The notes under the pieces were generated by a model. It saw nothing but the letters and a program-made list of their open reading frames with translations. It had not been told where the DNA came from and searched no databases. Source: Ralstonia pickettii (GTDB taxonomy: Bacteria > Pseudomonadota > Gammaproteobacteria > Burkholderiales > Burkholderiaceae). From it: a stretch of DNA of 64,000 nt. This document shows positions 18,665 through 28,268 of the stretch, in pieces. The position numbers were made by a program, and so were the translations under genes. Position 1 is the first letter of the stretch. Every line of letters starts with the position of its first letter. The stretch is from assembly GCF_016466415.2 (NCBI RefSeq), contig NZ_CP066771.1:2356001-2420000 (forward strand), given 5' to 3'.

Positions 18665-19330
18665 ATGACGAGCTCGCTGCGTAGCCTGCTGGTGGTCGAC
18701 GACCACCCTCTCGCCTTGTCTGGCACGACCACGTTTCTTGCACACGCCTTGCCTGAAGTTCAGGTGCACGCGGCCATTGGCCGTCGCCAGGCGCTTGCGC
18801 TGGTCGAAGAAGGCGTCCGTCCGGACGTCGTGCTGCTGGACGTGTGGCTGTCCGACTGCACAGGCTTCGACGCCATGCGCGAGCTGCGCGGCAAACTGCC
18901 TGAAGCGCGCTTTGCCTTCATGTCGGCGGAAAACACGCCGGAAATCGTCGCCAAGGCCCAAGCGCTGGGCGCCATCGGCTTCATCGGCAAGCACGCCGAT
19001 GCGCATGCGTTCTCCAAGGCAGTGGCCGGCATCTTTGGCGGCGATGCGTCCTTCCCGTCGGAAGACGATATGGGCGGCATCAATGGCAAGGGCGGCGCTT
19101 CGCACGGCATCCCCATCACGCCGGCCGAACTGGGACTGACGCCGCGTCAGGGCTCGGTGCTCGCGCTGCTGCTCGAAGGTCTGCCGAACAAGTCGATCGC
19201 ACGTCAGCTGGGCCTGACGGAAAACACCGTCAAAGAGCACGTCTCGGCGATTTTGCAGCGGCTGGGCGTGCGCACGCGCATCCAGATCATTTCGCGCATG
19301 GAGCGTTTTCGCCTGACGGGCGCGGCCTGA
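18665..19330 (+). CDS. LuxR/NarL-type response regulator
   Basis: This 221-residue protein has a receiver domain (residues 1-125) with the acidic pair in LLVVDDHPL and phospho-acceptor Asp in VVLLDVWLSD, and a C-terminal LuxR helix-turn-helix (about 155-215) reading LTPRQGSVLALLLEGLPNK then TENTVKEHVSAIL. The usual conserved Lys after beta-5 is present in IGKHADA. It is likely phosphorylated by the hybrid kinase encoded convergently, which resembles it in gene context, but that pairing is inference. AGAATG-type start with GGGGAATAAG upstream; ribosome site weak. Confidence 0.93.
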   Translation: MTSSLRSLLVVDDHPLALSGTTTFLAHALPEVQVHAAIGRRQALALVEEGVRPDVVLLDVWLSDCTGFDAMRELRGKLPEARFAFMSAENTPEIVAKAQALGAIGFIGKHADAHAFSKAVAGIFGGDASFPSEDDMGGINGKGGASHGIPITPAELGLTPRQGSVLALLLEGLPNKSIARQLGLTENTVKEHVSAILQRLGVRTRIQIISRMERFRLTGAA

Positions 19331-19354
19331 ACTGAGCGTCTGGCCTCTTCAATC

Positions 19355-19381
19355 CGGCGCCGCCATCGACGGCGCCGTTTT
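19355..19381 (+). terminator. Intrinsic terminator of the response-regulator gene
   Basis: CGGCGCC (19355-19361) pairs with GGCGCCG (19371-19377) around a 9-nt loop, then TTTTA. It lies 25 nt after the regulator stop, in the gap between the convergent genes. Confidence 0.75.
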
Positions 19382-19396
19382 ACATTCCCATCCGTA

Positions 19397-21274
19397 TCAG
19401 TAGGCCACCTGGGGCTCGGCTGAGCGGCCGCGCAGCCAGCGCTTGAGCAGCACGCGCAGCATGTTCGGGTCCATGGGCTTGGCGAGCAGCAGATAGCCGG
19501 CTTCTTCGGCACGCGCCAAGGCGGCGGAGTTGCGATCGCCGGTCAGCAGCACGGCGTGGGCATCGGGGTGGCTAACCTGCCAGCGTTCAAGCAGTTGCAG
19601 GCCGTCCTCCTCGCCGGGCAGGCGCAAGTCGCAGAAGATGATCTGCGGACGGATGCCGCGCGCCAGCAGTTGCTCGGCGGAGCGGCCATCGGCGGCACTG
19701 TGGACTTCCACGCCCCACGCTTCGAGCAGTGCGTGCCAGGCCTTGCGGATCTGCGGGTCGTCGTCCACTACCAGTACCACGCCTGAGAATCGCGGCTGAT
19801 CGAGCACGGCGCGCTTTTGCTCGGCGCGCGGCTGCGTGGCCAGCGGCGCCTTGATCTCGGCGGGCACCGGCCGTAGCGCCATCCAGAACATCGAGCCGCG
19901 CCCCGGCACCGAGCGCACACCGAACGTGCCGCGCAGCAGACGCACGCATTCCTTGTAGATCGACAGGCCCAAACCCAAGCCCTGGCTCGGATCGCGTTCT
20001 GGGTTTTCGACCTGGTAGTAGGTCGAGAAAATGTCTTTCTGATGCTCAGGCGCGATGCCGATACCGGTATCCCACACCTCGATCCGCAAATGCTTCTGGC
20101 GCACGCGCAGCGCCACCATCACGCCACCGCGCTCGGTGTAGCGCAGCGCGTTCTGCAGCAGGTTGAACAGCGCCCGGCGCAGCAGCACCGGCTCGGCCAT
20201 CCCGTATACCGGCAGCGGCGGAATGCGCGCCGTCAGCGTCAGGCCCTTGGCGCGGGCATCCGGCATGAATTGCTGGACCACCTCGGTGATCACCTCGCCC
20301 AGATCCACCGGCTCCAGCGTCGGCGAGGTCTTGCGGCTCTCCAGCTTGGACAGGTCCAGCAGCGAGCGGAACAGCAGATCGATCGTCGCGGCGCCCGAGG
20401 CGAGTTGCTCCACCAATGGCGCCAAGGATTCCGACTGGTTGCGCGCCCGCAACGCCTCCACCAGCAGCACAATTGCATGCACCGGCTGACGCAAGTCGTG
20501 GCTGGCCGCAGCCAGGAAGCGCGATTTTTCTTCCGACGCCGACAACGCGCGCTGCTTTTCATCCTGGTAGCGGCGCGCGAGCTGGCGGCTCTCGTTCTCC
20601 AGTTGGATTTCGCGCACCAGCGTGTTATGGATGTTGACGGCATGCCGGGTCAGCAGCGCCGCAAAGAACAGCAGCACGCCGCGCAAATACAGCCCGTGCC
20701 CCGGAAACGCTTGCTCGGCCAGCAAAAAGTGTGGCGCCAGGATGCCCGTTCCGAGGATCAGGAGGCTCGACGGCACCGGTGCTTGCGACAACACCGCCGC
20801 CGCCGCCACACCGATAATCACGATCATCAGCAGGCTGCTGAACTCCAGCGACGGCGACATCAGATACAACCCCGCCGAGCAGCCCCACGCCACCCCGCCC
20901 ACCGCCGACATGACGTGCATGCCCGTCCACCACTTGCGGGTGTGCGCGGCCAACGTCATGCGGGTCAGGTCGTAGCGATAGCCGAAATAGAAGCGCAGGC
21001 CCGACGCCGTCAGGCACAGCATGATCAGGCACCAGCCCAACAGCCCCGGCCGGTTGGAGGCATCCCAGAACGCGGCAACCGTCAAGGCAGGCAGGACGAC
21101 CGAGGCGGCAATCCCCATGGGCGCCCCGCGATGCACGGCAGCGAGCAGCTTGGCTCGGGCATCCAGTTCAAGCGGCGCGCGGCTGGCAAGCCCGAACTTG
21201 GCGAAGAAAAGGCGCAGCGAGGCGTTCAAGGGGATGTCGGGAAGAAACTGGATACCGGATTGTGCCGCAAGCAT
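19397..21274 (-). CDS. Hybrid sensor histidine kinase with C-terminal receiver
   Basis: From the ATG at 21274 the protein has 625 residues. The N-terminal ~190 residues hold several membrane segments (ASVVLPALTVAAFWD, GWCLIMLCLTASGLRFYFG, SSLLMIVIIGVAAAAVL, LRGVLLFFAALL) and no obvious periplasmic sensor domain. A coiled region leads to the H-box FLAAASHDLRQPVHAI, then the ATPase with N-box NLLQNALRY, DTGIGI and GLGLGL. The C-terminal receiver has VLVVDDDPQ and FCDLRLPG. The start is uncertain: a 17-codon longer frame begins at 21325 and neither has a ribosome site. It probably works with the convergent regulator. Confidence 0.9.
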   Translation of the reverse strand: MLAAQSGIQFLPDIPLNASLRLFFAKFGLASRAPLELDARAKLLAAVHRGAPMGIAASVVLPALTVAAFWDASNRPGLLGWCLIMLCLTASGLRFYFGYRYDLTRMTLAAHTRKWWTGMHVMSAVGGVAWGCSAGLYLMSPSLEFSSLLMIVIIGVAAAAVLSQAPVPSSLLILGTGILAPHFLLAEQAFPGHGLYLRGVLLFFAALLTRHAVNIHNTLVREIQLENESRQLARRYQDEKQRALSASEEKSRFLAAASHDLRQPVHAIVLLVEALRARNQSESLAPLVEQLASGAATIDLLFRSLLDLSKLESRKTSPTLEPVDLGEVITEVVQQFMPDARAKGLTLTARIPPLPVYGMAEPVLLRRALFNLLQNALRYTERGGVMVALRVRQKHLRIEVWDTGIGIAPEHQKDIFSTYYQVENPERDPSQGLGLGLSIYKECVRLLRGTFGVRSVPGRGSMFWMALRPVPAEIKAPLATQPRAEQKRAVLDQPRFSGVVLVVDDDPQIRKAWHALLEAWGVEVHSAADGRSAEQLLARGIRPQIIFCDLRLPGEEDGLQLLERWQVSHPDAHAVLLTGDRNSAALARAEEAGYLLLAKPMDPNMLRVLLKRWLRGRSAEPQVAY

Positions 21275-21358
21275 GAACCGCGCGGGCGCACCGTTCGGAC
21301 GATTGTGCAACACCCCGACACCCATCCGCGTGCGCGCCGGGGATGGGGCAATCCCTTA

Positions 21359-21364
21359 TATAAT
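21359..21364 (+). promoter_or_regulatory. Probable -10 box of the ribF-ileS-lspA operon
   Basis: TATAAT (21359-21364) lies within TTATATAATGTG, 85 nt upstream of the ribF start. No good -35 box is present at 16-18 nt, so the call rests on the -10 alone. Confidence 0.4.
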
Positions 21365-21448
21365 GTGCGTTTTGCTGGATTTCTGCGAATTGCCGCGCCA
21401 ATCCGGCACGAAAACAGTTTCTTTTTCCCTCCTTCACCGACGCTTCTC

Positions 21449-22447
21449 GTGAAAGTCTTTCGCGGCCTGCCCAACGCCGAAAGTCGCGCGCCCTGCGCGT
21501 TGACCATCGGCAACTTCGACGGCGTGCACCGCGGGCACCAGTCTCTGCTGGCCCGCGCACGCGCGGCGGCCGACGCACGCGGATTGCCGCTCACGGTCAT
21601 GACGTTCGAGCCGCATCCGCGCGAATTCTTCACGCCGGACCGCGCGCCCACCCGCATCGCCCTGCTGCGCGACAAGCTGGAAAGCCTGCGCCGACAGGGC
21701 GTCGACCGCGTGGTCGTGGAGCATTTCAACGCGCATTTCGCCGCGCAGACGCCCGACGAGTTCGTGCGCAACGTTCTGGTGGATGGTCTCCACGCGCGCT
21801 GGCTGCTGGTGGGCGACGACTTCCGCTTTGGCGCCAAGCGCGCCGGAGATTTCACCTACCTGCAGGCAGCCGGCGCGCAGTTCGGCTTTGAGGTCGAGCA
21901 GATGGGCTCGGTGTCGGAGTCCGGCATCCGCATCTCCAGCTCGGCAGTGCGCGAGGCGCTGGCCGCAGGCGACCTCGAACATGCCCGCCGCCTGCTCGGT
22001 CACGGTTATGCCATCAGCGGGCACGTGGTGCACGGGCAAAAGCTCGGCCGCTCGCTCGGCTTCCCGACGCTGAATCTGCGCATCTCGCACCGTAAGCCGG
22101 CAGTCGCCGGCATCTTTGTCGTGCAGGTGCACGGGCTGGCCGAAAAACCGCTGCCGGCCGTCGCCAGCATTGGCGTGCGACCAACGGTGGACGACTCCGG
22201 CCGCGTGCTGCTGGAAGTGCATATCTTCGATTACCACGCCAGCGTATACGGCAAGCTGGTCCGCGTGGAATTCATGAAGAAGCTGCGCGACGAGGCTCGC
22301 TACGATTCGCTCGATGCGCTCAAGGACGCCATCGCGCAGGACTGCGTTCACGCGCGGCAGTTCTTCGGCCTGCCTGTTCCGCCGGCCGGCGAGTCGCCGA
22401 CGCTTCGGCGCGACTTCGCCACCTCCGCCACCGACCGAATTCAGTAG
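21449..22447 (+). CDS. ribF: Bifunctional riboflavin kinase / FAD synthetase
   Basis: RibF makes FMN and then FAD from riboflavin. The 332-residue protein has the adenylyltransferase part first, with [16 protein letters not shown] (HxGH-like nucleotide motif) and FEPHPREFF, then [14 protein letters not shown], and the kinase part with [16 protein letters not shown] start at GTG 21449 ([15 protein letters not shown]), where family similarity begins; the frame is open far upstream through the antisense of the kinase gene, which is not coding. It is followed by ileS and lspA, a common bacterial order. Confidence 0.95.
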   Translation: MKVFRGLPNAESRAPCALTIGNFDGVHRGHQSLLARARAAADARGLPLTVMTFEPHPREFFTPDRAPTRIALLRDKLESLRRQGVDRVVVEHFNAHFAAQTPDEFVRNVLVDGLHARWLLVGDDFRFGAKRAGDFTYLQAAGAQFGFEVEQMGSVSESGIRISSSAVREALAAGDLEHARRLLGHGYAISGHVVHGQKLGRSLGFPTLNLRISHRKPAVAGIFVVQVHGLAEKPLPAVASIGVRPTVDDSGRVLLEVHIFDYHASVYGKLVRVEFMKKLRDEARYDSLDALKDAIAQDCVHARQFFGLPVPPAGESPTLRRDFATSATDRIQ

Positions 22448-22556
22448 GCGGCCGACACGTTCGCCGCCCAGAAGCCACACGCTGCGCACGCGCGTCCTGC
22501 ACTCTCAGCCGCGCCTGCACCCACCCGAATTGCCCGAATCTGCCCCACATCACACC

Positions 22557-25436
22557 ATGTCCGATTCCAAGAAGCCTACGCCGGAGAAGAGCAAGTACCC
22601 GGTCAACCTGCTGGACACGCCCTTCCCTATGCGCGGCGACCTGCCCAAGCGCGAACCGCTGTGGGTCAAGCAATGGCAGGACAAGCAGCTCTACAAGAAG
22701 ATCCGCGCCGCGCGGAAGGGCGCGAAGAAGTTCATCCTTCACGACGGCCCGCCGTATGCCAACGGCGATCTGCACATCGGCCATGCGGTCAACAAGATCC
22801 TCAAGGACATGGTGATCAAGGCGCGCGGCCTGACCGGGCTGGACGCCGTCTATGTGCCGGGCTGGGATTGCCACGGCATGCCGATCGAAATCCAGATCGA
22901 AAAGCAGTTCGGCAAGGGCCTGCCGGTCAAGGAAGTGCAAGAGAAAGCGCGTGCTTACGCCACGGGCCAGATCGCCCGCCAGAAGGCGGATTTCGAGCGC
23001 CTGGGCGTGCTGGGCGATTGGGCCGATCCGTACCTGACCATGAACTTCCGCAACGAAGCGGATGAAGTGCGCGCGCTGGGCAAGATCCTGGAAAAGGGCT
23101 ACGTGTTCCGCGGCTTGAAGCCGGTCAACTGGTGCTTCGACTGCGGCTCGGCATTGGCCGAGGCGGAAGTCGAATACGCGGATCGCACCGACCTGTCGAT
23201 CGACGTCGGCTTCCCGTTCGCCGACATCGACGCGCTGGCGAGCGCCTTCCACGTCGGCGCCGATGTGCTCAAGGCCAAGCCGGGTTGGATCGTGATCTGG
23301 ACCACCACGCCGTGGACGATTCCGTCCAACCAGGCGCTGAACCTGCACCCGGAAATCGAATACGCGCTGGTCGACACGGCTCGCGGGCTGCTGATCGTTG
23401 CCAAGGAGCGCGTCGAAGCCTGCCTGCAAAGCTGGAAGCTCGAAGGCACCGTCCTGGCCACGTGCGAAGGCGCAGCCCTGTCGGGCGTACGTTTCCACCA
23501 TCCGCTCGCTAAGATGGACGCGGGCTACGATCGCACCTCGCCGGTCTACCTCGGCGACTACGTGACCATCGACACCGGTACCGGCATCGTCCACTCCGCG
23601 CCCGCCTACGGCGTGGAAGACTTCCAGTCGTGCAAGGCCCACAACATGCCCGACTCGGAAATCATCAACCCGGTCATGGGCAACGGCGTGTACGCATCGA
23701 CGCTGCCGCTGTTCGGCGGCCAGATGATCTGGGATGCCAACCCGAAGATCGTCGAGGTGCTGCGCGAATCCGGCAACCTGTTCGACGCGCACAAGTACGC
23801 GCACAGCTATATGCACTGCTGGCGCCACAAGACGCCGATCATCTATCGCGCCACGTCGCAGTGGTTTGCGGGGATGGACGTGCAGCCCAACGACGGCAAC
23901 GCCACGCTGCGCGAAACGGCGCTCGCCGGCATCGATGCCACCGCGTTCTACCCGTCGTGGGGCAAGCAGCGCCTGCACAACATGATCGCCAACCGCCCGG
24001 ACTGGACGCTGTCGCGCCAGCGCCAATGGGGCGTGCCGATGGCCTTCTTCGTGCACAAGGAAACCGGCGCGCTGCACCCACGCACGCCCGAGCTGCTGGA
24101 GCAGGTCGCCCAGCGCATCGAACAGAGCGGCATCGAAGCCTGGCAGACGCTGGACCCGCGCGAGCTGCTCGGCGACGAGGCCGACATGTACGAGAAGAAT
24201 CGCGACACGCTCGACGTGTGGTTCGACTCGGGCACGACGCACTGGCACGTCATCCGTGGCTCGCATGCGGCGGATCTGTACGATGCATCGGCCGACTTGC
24301 CGGACGGCCGCTTGGCTGATCTGTACTTGGAAGGTTCCGACCAGCACCGCGGCTGGTTCCATTCGTCGCTCCTGACGGCTTCGATGCTGTACGGCAAGCC
24401 GCCGTACAAGGGCCTGCTCACGCACGGCTTCACGGTGGACGGCGAAGGCCGGAAGATGTCGAAGTCGATCGGCAACACGATCGCGCCGCAGGAAATCGCC
24501 AACAAGATGGGCGCCGAGATCATCCGCCTGTGGGTGGCCTCGACCGACTACTCGGGCGAACTGGCCATCTCGGATGAGATCCTGAAGCGCGTGGTGGAAG
24601 GCTATCGCCGCATCCGCAACACGCTGCGCTTCCTGCTCGCCAACCTGACCGACTACGATCACGCCAAGCACGCGTTGCCGACCGAGCAATGGCTCGAAAT
24701 CGACCGCTATGCCGTAGCGCTGACGGATTCGCTGCAAAAGGAAGTGCTGTCGCACTACGACGTGTACGAGTTCCACCCGGTGGTCGCCAAGCTGCAGACG
24801 TTCTGCTCGGAAGACCTGGGCGGCTTCTACCTCGACGTGCTGAAGGACCGCCTGTACACCACGGCGCCCGATTCGGTGGCGCGCCGCTCGGCACAGAACG
24901 CGCTGTATCACATCACCCAGGCCATGCTGCACTGGATGGCGCCGTTCCTGTCGTTCACGGCCGAAGAGGCATGGCAGGTCTTCGCCCACGGCACGGAGCA
25001 CAGCGACACCATCTTCACCAGCACGTATTACAACGCTCCGGTGCCGCAAGGCGCCAGCGCCCTGCTGGAGAAGTGGGCCGCCATCCGCAACGTGCGCGGC
25101 GAAGTGACCAAGCAACTGGAAGCGCTACGCATCGATGGCAAGATCGGCTCGTCGCTGCAGGCAGAAGTGACGGTGTCGGCGGGTGAATCGGTGCATGACG
25201 CGCTGGCCAGCCTCGGCGACGACCTGCGTTTCGTGCTGATCACGTCGGCGGCGAAGCTGGAACGCGCCCCGGAAGGCGGCGATCTGCTCATCACCGTGGT
25301 GCCGTCCACGCACGCCAAGTGCGAGCGCTGCTGGCATTACCGCGCCGACGTCGGCCACGATCACGCTCACCCGACCCTCTGCAAGCGCTGCACCGACAAC
25401 CTGTTCGGCGCCGGCGAACAACGGAGCGCTGCCTGA
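22557..25436 (+). CDS. ileS: Isoleucyl-tRNA synthetase
   Basis: IleS charges tRNA-Ile and edits valine. The 959-residue protein has the HIGH motif in [14 protein letters not shown] (about residue 70), the CP1 editing region with [14 protein letters not shown] and the [12 protein letters not shown] loop, and KMSKS in [10 protein letters not shown]. The C terminus has a four-cysteine zinc finger (CERCWHY...CKRC), standard for bacterial IleS. The start ATG at 22557 opens [17 protein letters not shown]; no strong ribosome site. It overlaps lspA by one base (TGATG). Confidence 0.98.
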   Translation: MSDSKKPTPEKSKYPVNLLDTPFPMRGDLPKREPLWVKQWQDKQLYKKIRAARKGAKKFILHDGPPYANGDLHIGHAVNKILKDMVIKARGLTGLDAVYVPGWDCHGMPIEIQIEKQFGKGLPVKEVQEKARAYATGQIARQKADFERLGVLGDWADPYLTMNFRNEADEVRALGKILEKGYVFRGLKPVNWCFDCGSALAEAEVEYADRTDLSIDVGFPFADIDALASAFHVGADVLKAKPGWIVIWTTTPWTIPSNQALNLHPEIEYALVDTARGLLIVAKERVEACLQSWKLEGTVLATCEGAALSGVRFHHPLAKMDAGYDRTSPVYLGDYVTIDTGTGIVHSAPAYGVEDFQSCKAHNMPDSEIINPVMGNGVYASTLPLFGGQMIWDANPKIVEVLRESGNLFDAHKYAHSYMHCWRHKTPIIYRATSQWFAGMDVQPNDGNATLRETALAGIDATAFYPSWGKQRLHNMIANRPDWTLSRQRQWGVPMAFFVHKETGALHPRTPELLEQVAQRIEQSGIEAWQTLDPRELLGDEADMYEKNRDTLDVWFDSGTTHWHVIRGSHAADLYDASADLPDGRLADLYLEGSDQHRGWFHSSLLTASMLYGKPPYKGLLTHGFTVDGEGRKMSKSIGNTIAPQEIANKMGAEIIRLWVASTDYSGELAISDEILKRVVEGYRRIRNTLRFLLANLTDYDHAKHALPTEQWLEIDRYAVALTDSLQKEVLSHYDVYEFHPVVAKLQTFCSEDLGGFYLDVLKDRLYTTAPDSVARRSAQNALYHITQAMLHWMAPFLSFTAEEAWQVFAHGTEHSDTIFTSTYYNAPVPQGASALLEKWAAIRNVRGEVTKQLEALRIDGKIGSSLQAEVTVSAGESVHDALASLGDDLRFVLITSAAKLERAPEGGDLLITVVPSTHAKCERCWHYRADVGHDHAHPTLCKRCTDNLFGAGEQRSAA

Positions 25437-25960
25437 TGGCCACTCGCAACAACGGCAAGAGCAAATCGATCGGGCTGAAGAAGAGCAGCGGCGGTCATGG
25501 CGTGGGCCCCTGGCTCGGCCTGGCCGTCATCTGGATCCTGCTGGACCAGTTGACCAAGATCGCTGTCCTCAAAACCTTCACTTACGGCGAGTCGCGCCCG
25601 GTCACCGGCTTCTTCAACCTGGTGCTCGCCTATAACAAGGGAGCGGCGTTTTCGTTCCTGGCCGCGGCGGGGGGCTGGCAGCGCTGGTTCTTCACGGGGC
25701 TGGGCGTGGCGGCGGCGCTGTTCATCGTGTGGCTGCTCAAGCGGCACAGCGGGCAGAAGATGTTCTGCTTCGCGCTGGCGCTGATTCTGGGCGGCGCGCT
25801 GGGCAACGTGATCGACCGCGTCATCTACGGCCACGTGGTCGACTTTCTCGACTTCTACCTGCACAACTACCACTGGCCGGCCTTCAACGTGGCGGACTGC
25901 GGTATCACCATCGGCGCGGTCCTGTTGATTGTCGACGAACTGCGGCGGGTTCGTCGCTAA
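25436..25960 (+). CDS. lspA: Lipoprotein signal peptidase (signal peptidase II)
   Basis: LspA is an aspartic protease of the inner membrane that removes signal peptides from prolipoproteins. The 174-residue protein has a basic N terminus of about 24 residues, four membrane helices, and the catalytic motifs NVIDR (first Asp) and [11 protein letters not shown] (second Asp). The ATG overlaps the ileS stop, so translation is coupled. Its substrates include lipoproteins in this window such as the liv binding protein and the phosphoesterase at 37.6 kb. Confidence 0.97.
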   Translation: MATRNNGKSKSIGLKKSSGGHGVGPWLGLAVIWILLDQLTKIAVLKTFTYGESRPVTGFFNLVLAYNKGAAFSFLAAAGGWQRWFFTGLGVAAALFIVWLLKRHSGQKMFCFALALILGGALGNVIDRVIYGHVVDFLDFYLHNYHWPAFNVADCGITIGAVLLIVDELRRVRR

Positions 25961-26340
25961 GACTGCCGTTCCAGACCCCCAGCATTTGAACGGAGAAGCG
26001 GTGCTGTGCCTCGATGAGGCCGGCCCGCGCATCGCCACGAACAGGACGCGCTGGTCCATCTGAGCGGCGAGGCGCCGGGCAAGGTACATCGATGGTTGCC
26101 GCGCCGGTCATCCGCCTCGATGCGGCGTTCTGAGCGCTGCGCACCGGCCCGGCCGGCGGCATCGCGCAGAAGATCCCCCCCCCCGAAGCTCGCCGTGTTC
26201 GGCGGCATCTCGGCGCATCTCCACGCCAGCAGCGCGCTGCGCGACTGGTTGCGGGATTTCTACCAGCGCGACGCGATCCGCCCTCGCTTGGCGACTTGGC
26301 CGCCGATGCGCGGCCCATGCTCGCTGAGTAAGGCCCGGGT
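25961..26340 (+). pseudogene. Possible gene remnant with broken reading frames and a C10 tract
   Basis: This 380-nt stretch between lspA and the YdcF gene has protein-like segments in different frames: NGEAVLCLDEAGPRIA near 25990, VAAPVIRLDAAF near 26090, and KLAVFGGISAHLHASSALRD near 26185-26245, whose sense appears to continue as LGDLAADARPML in another frame. Breaks and a run of ten C at 26175-26184 prevent a single ORF. Codon-position GC looks coding-like. I do not recognise the family; it may be a decayed gene or chance. Confidence 0.35.
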
Positions 26341-26928
26341 TCAGTAACGCACGGCGTACCACACCCGTTTTACGTACTCGGCAAGAATCGACCCGGCTTC
26401 GTAGACCGGCACCGACTTGGCCAGCGTGTCGCCCGGGAATACGCCCTGCGCACCCCACGTGATTTCCGGCCACGCCTTGCGGAACACGGCCAGCGCCCGG
26501 CCGGTGTGATACCAGCTCGTGACCAGTATTGCGCTTTGCACCTGCTGGCCCGCTAGCGTCTCGCGCGTCATCCGCGCATTTTCCATCGTGCTGCCTGACA
26601 CACATTCGTGGCCGATGCGCTCTGCGGGCACACCCGCCATCACCAGGCGACGTTCGATCAGTAGGCAATCGCCCTGCCCGCTCACGAACACGCGGGGCGC
26701 CGCGCCTGCGTGGTACAGCTCGGCGGCGCCAATCACGCGCTGCCCCGATTCGCCGCCCAGCACGACGATCACGTCGGCGTGTGCAAGCCTCGGCTCCTCG
26801 CGCAGCCAACTCTTGGCCCCGCAGACGAGCACGGCACTGAACACCATTGCAACGATGGCGCAACCGCCAATCCAGGCGAGGACACTGCCAACTGTCGAAC
26901 GACCGAAAACCATATCGGGAATACGCAT
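26341..26928 (-). CDS. YdcF/SanA-like DUF218 membrane protein
   Basis: From ATG 26928 the protein has 195 residues. One membrane helix (about residues 10-35, VLAWIGGCAIVAMVFSAVL) precedes a DUF218 domain with the marks ADVIVVLGGESGQRV, the acidic-basic pocket, STMENARMTRETLAG and VTSWYHTGRALAVFRKAWP. Relatives (SanA, ElyC, YdcF) affect envelope integrity or cell-wall precursors, but their reaction is unknown. The frame is open 34 codons further to 27030; no ribosome site decides. It diverges from coaBC. Confidence 0.82.
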   Translation of the reverse strand: MRIPDMVFGRSTVGSVLAWIGGCAIVAMVFSAVLVCGAKSWLREEPRLAHADVIVVLGGESGQRVIGAAELYHAGAAPRVFVSGQGDCLLIERRLVMAGVPAERIGHECVSGSTMENARMTRETLAGQQVQSAILVTSWYHTGRALAVFRKAWPEITWGAQGVFPGDTLAKSVPVYEAGSILAEYVKRVWYAVRY

Positions 26929-27062
26929 TTGACGAAAAACCGTGGCGCCAGACGCGCCCTGGGGCAAGCCGGTATCATCGCCACTGTTCAGCAGGAGGCC
27001 CGGGCACCGGGTTGTATCCTGCCCGCGCATATTGCGTCAATCGGATTCCCAAGCGGGTTGTT

Positions 27063-28268
27063 ATGGAACTGCAAGGCAAACATTTCGTCCTCGGCCTGAC
27101 CGGCGGCATCGCGTGCTACAAGTCCGCCGAGCTGGTGCGGCTGTTGACCAAGGCAGGCGCAACCGTGCAGGTGGTGATGACCGAGGCCGCCACGCACTTC
27201 ATCACGCCGGTGACGATGCAGGCGCTTTCCGGCCGCCCGGTTTTTACGTCGCAGTGGGATGGCCGCATTGGCAACAACATGCCGCACATCGACCTGTCGC
27301 GCGAGGCCGATGCCATCGTCATCGCGCCAGCGTCCACCGACTTTATGGCCAAGCTCGCGCATGGCATGGCAGACGATCTGCTCTCTACGCTGTGCATCGC
27401 ACGTGATTGCCCCCTGCTCGTGGCGCCCGCGATGAACCGGCAGATGTGGGCCGCACCCGCCACACAACGCAATGCCGCTCAACTGCGCGCCGACGACGTC
27501 ACCCTGCTCGGCCCCGATGCCGGCGACCAGGCCTGCGGCGAAGTCGGCGACGGCCGCATGCTAGAGCCCGAAGACATCGTCGAGCAGCTCATTGGCTTCT
27601 TCCAGCCCAAGCTGCTGCGCGGCCACCGGGTGCTGCTGACGGCGGGCCCGACCTTCGAGCCGATCGACCCGGTGCGCGGCATCACGAACCTGTCCAGCGG
27701 CAAGATGGGCTTTGCGCTGGCCCGCGCTGCATCGCAGGCCGGCGCGGAAGTCACGCTCGTCGCCGGGCCGTGCCATCAGGACACCCCTGCGGGCGTATTG
27801 CGCATCGATGTGCAAACCGCCCAGCAGATGCACGACGCCGTCATGCACGAACTGGATACGGCAAAGAACGACATCTTCATTGCCGTCGCCGCTGTTGCCG
27901 ATTGGCGTGTGGCACAGGCGGCAGAGCACAAGCTCAAGAAGCAGAGCGACGCCGACGTGCCCTCTCTTACGTTCACGCAGAACCCCGACATCCTGGCGGC
28001 TGTCGCACGCCGCCCGAATGCGCCGTTCTGCGTCGGTTTTGCGGCCGAAACGGAGCGCCTGGAGGAGTTCGGCGAGGCCAAGCGTCAGAAAAAAGGCATC
28101 CCGTTGCTGGTCGGCAATCTCGGCCATCAGACTTTCGGCCACGACGACAATGAAGTCGCGCTCTTCGATGCAAAGGGGATCACGCGCCTGCCGCGTGCCG
28201 ACAAGCTGACGCTCGCGCGCCAGATCGTCGCGGCCATCGCCGATCGCGTGCACGGGGCTCAGTCATGA
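27063..28268 (+). CDS. coaBC: Bifunctional phosphopantothenoylcysteine decarboxylase / phosphopantothenate-cysteine ligase
   Basis: This protein does two steps of coenzyme A synthesis. The 401-residue chain has the CoaC flavoprotein part first: LGLTGGIACYKSAELVR, the active-site His in NMPHIDLSREAD, and PAMNRQMW; then GEVGDGRMLE. The CoaB part begins HRVLLTAGPTFEPIDPVRGITN and contains SSGKMGFALA and the KKQSDADVPSL segment with its Lys. Start ATG 27063 (MELQGKHFVLG). It overlaps the next gene as ATGA. Confidence 0.96.
   Translation: MELQGKHFVLGLTGGIACYKSAELVRLLTKAGATVQVVMTEAATHFITPVTMQALSGRPVFTSQWDGRIGNNMPHIDLSREADAIVIAPASTDFMAKLAHGMADDLLSTLCIARDCPLLVAPAMNRQMWAAPATQRNAAQLRADDVTLLGPDAGDQACGEVGDGRMLEPEDIVEQLIGFFQPKLLRGHRVLLTAGPTFEPIDPVRGITNLSSGKMGFALARAASQAGAEVTLVAGPCHQDTPAGVLRIDVQTAQQMHDAVMHELDTAKNDIFIAVAAVADWRVAQAAEHKLKKQSDADVPSLTFTQNPDILAAVARRPNAPFCVGFAAETERLEEFGEAKRQKKGIPLLVGNLGHQTFGHDDNEVALFDAKGITRLPRADKLTLARQIVAAIADRVHGAQS

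Noticed and set aside
20042-21448. In-frame upstream extension of ribF
   Set aside because: It is antisense to the hybrid kinase and lacks similarity; RibF starts at MKVFRGLP.
22320-25115. A 931-codon open frame opposite ileS on the minus strand
   Set aside because: It is the complement of a certain gene in GC-rich DNA; its amino acid make-up (Val/Arg/His/Gln-rich) follows from that and no motif is present.
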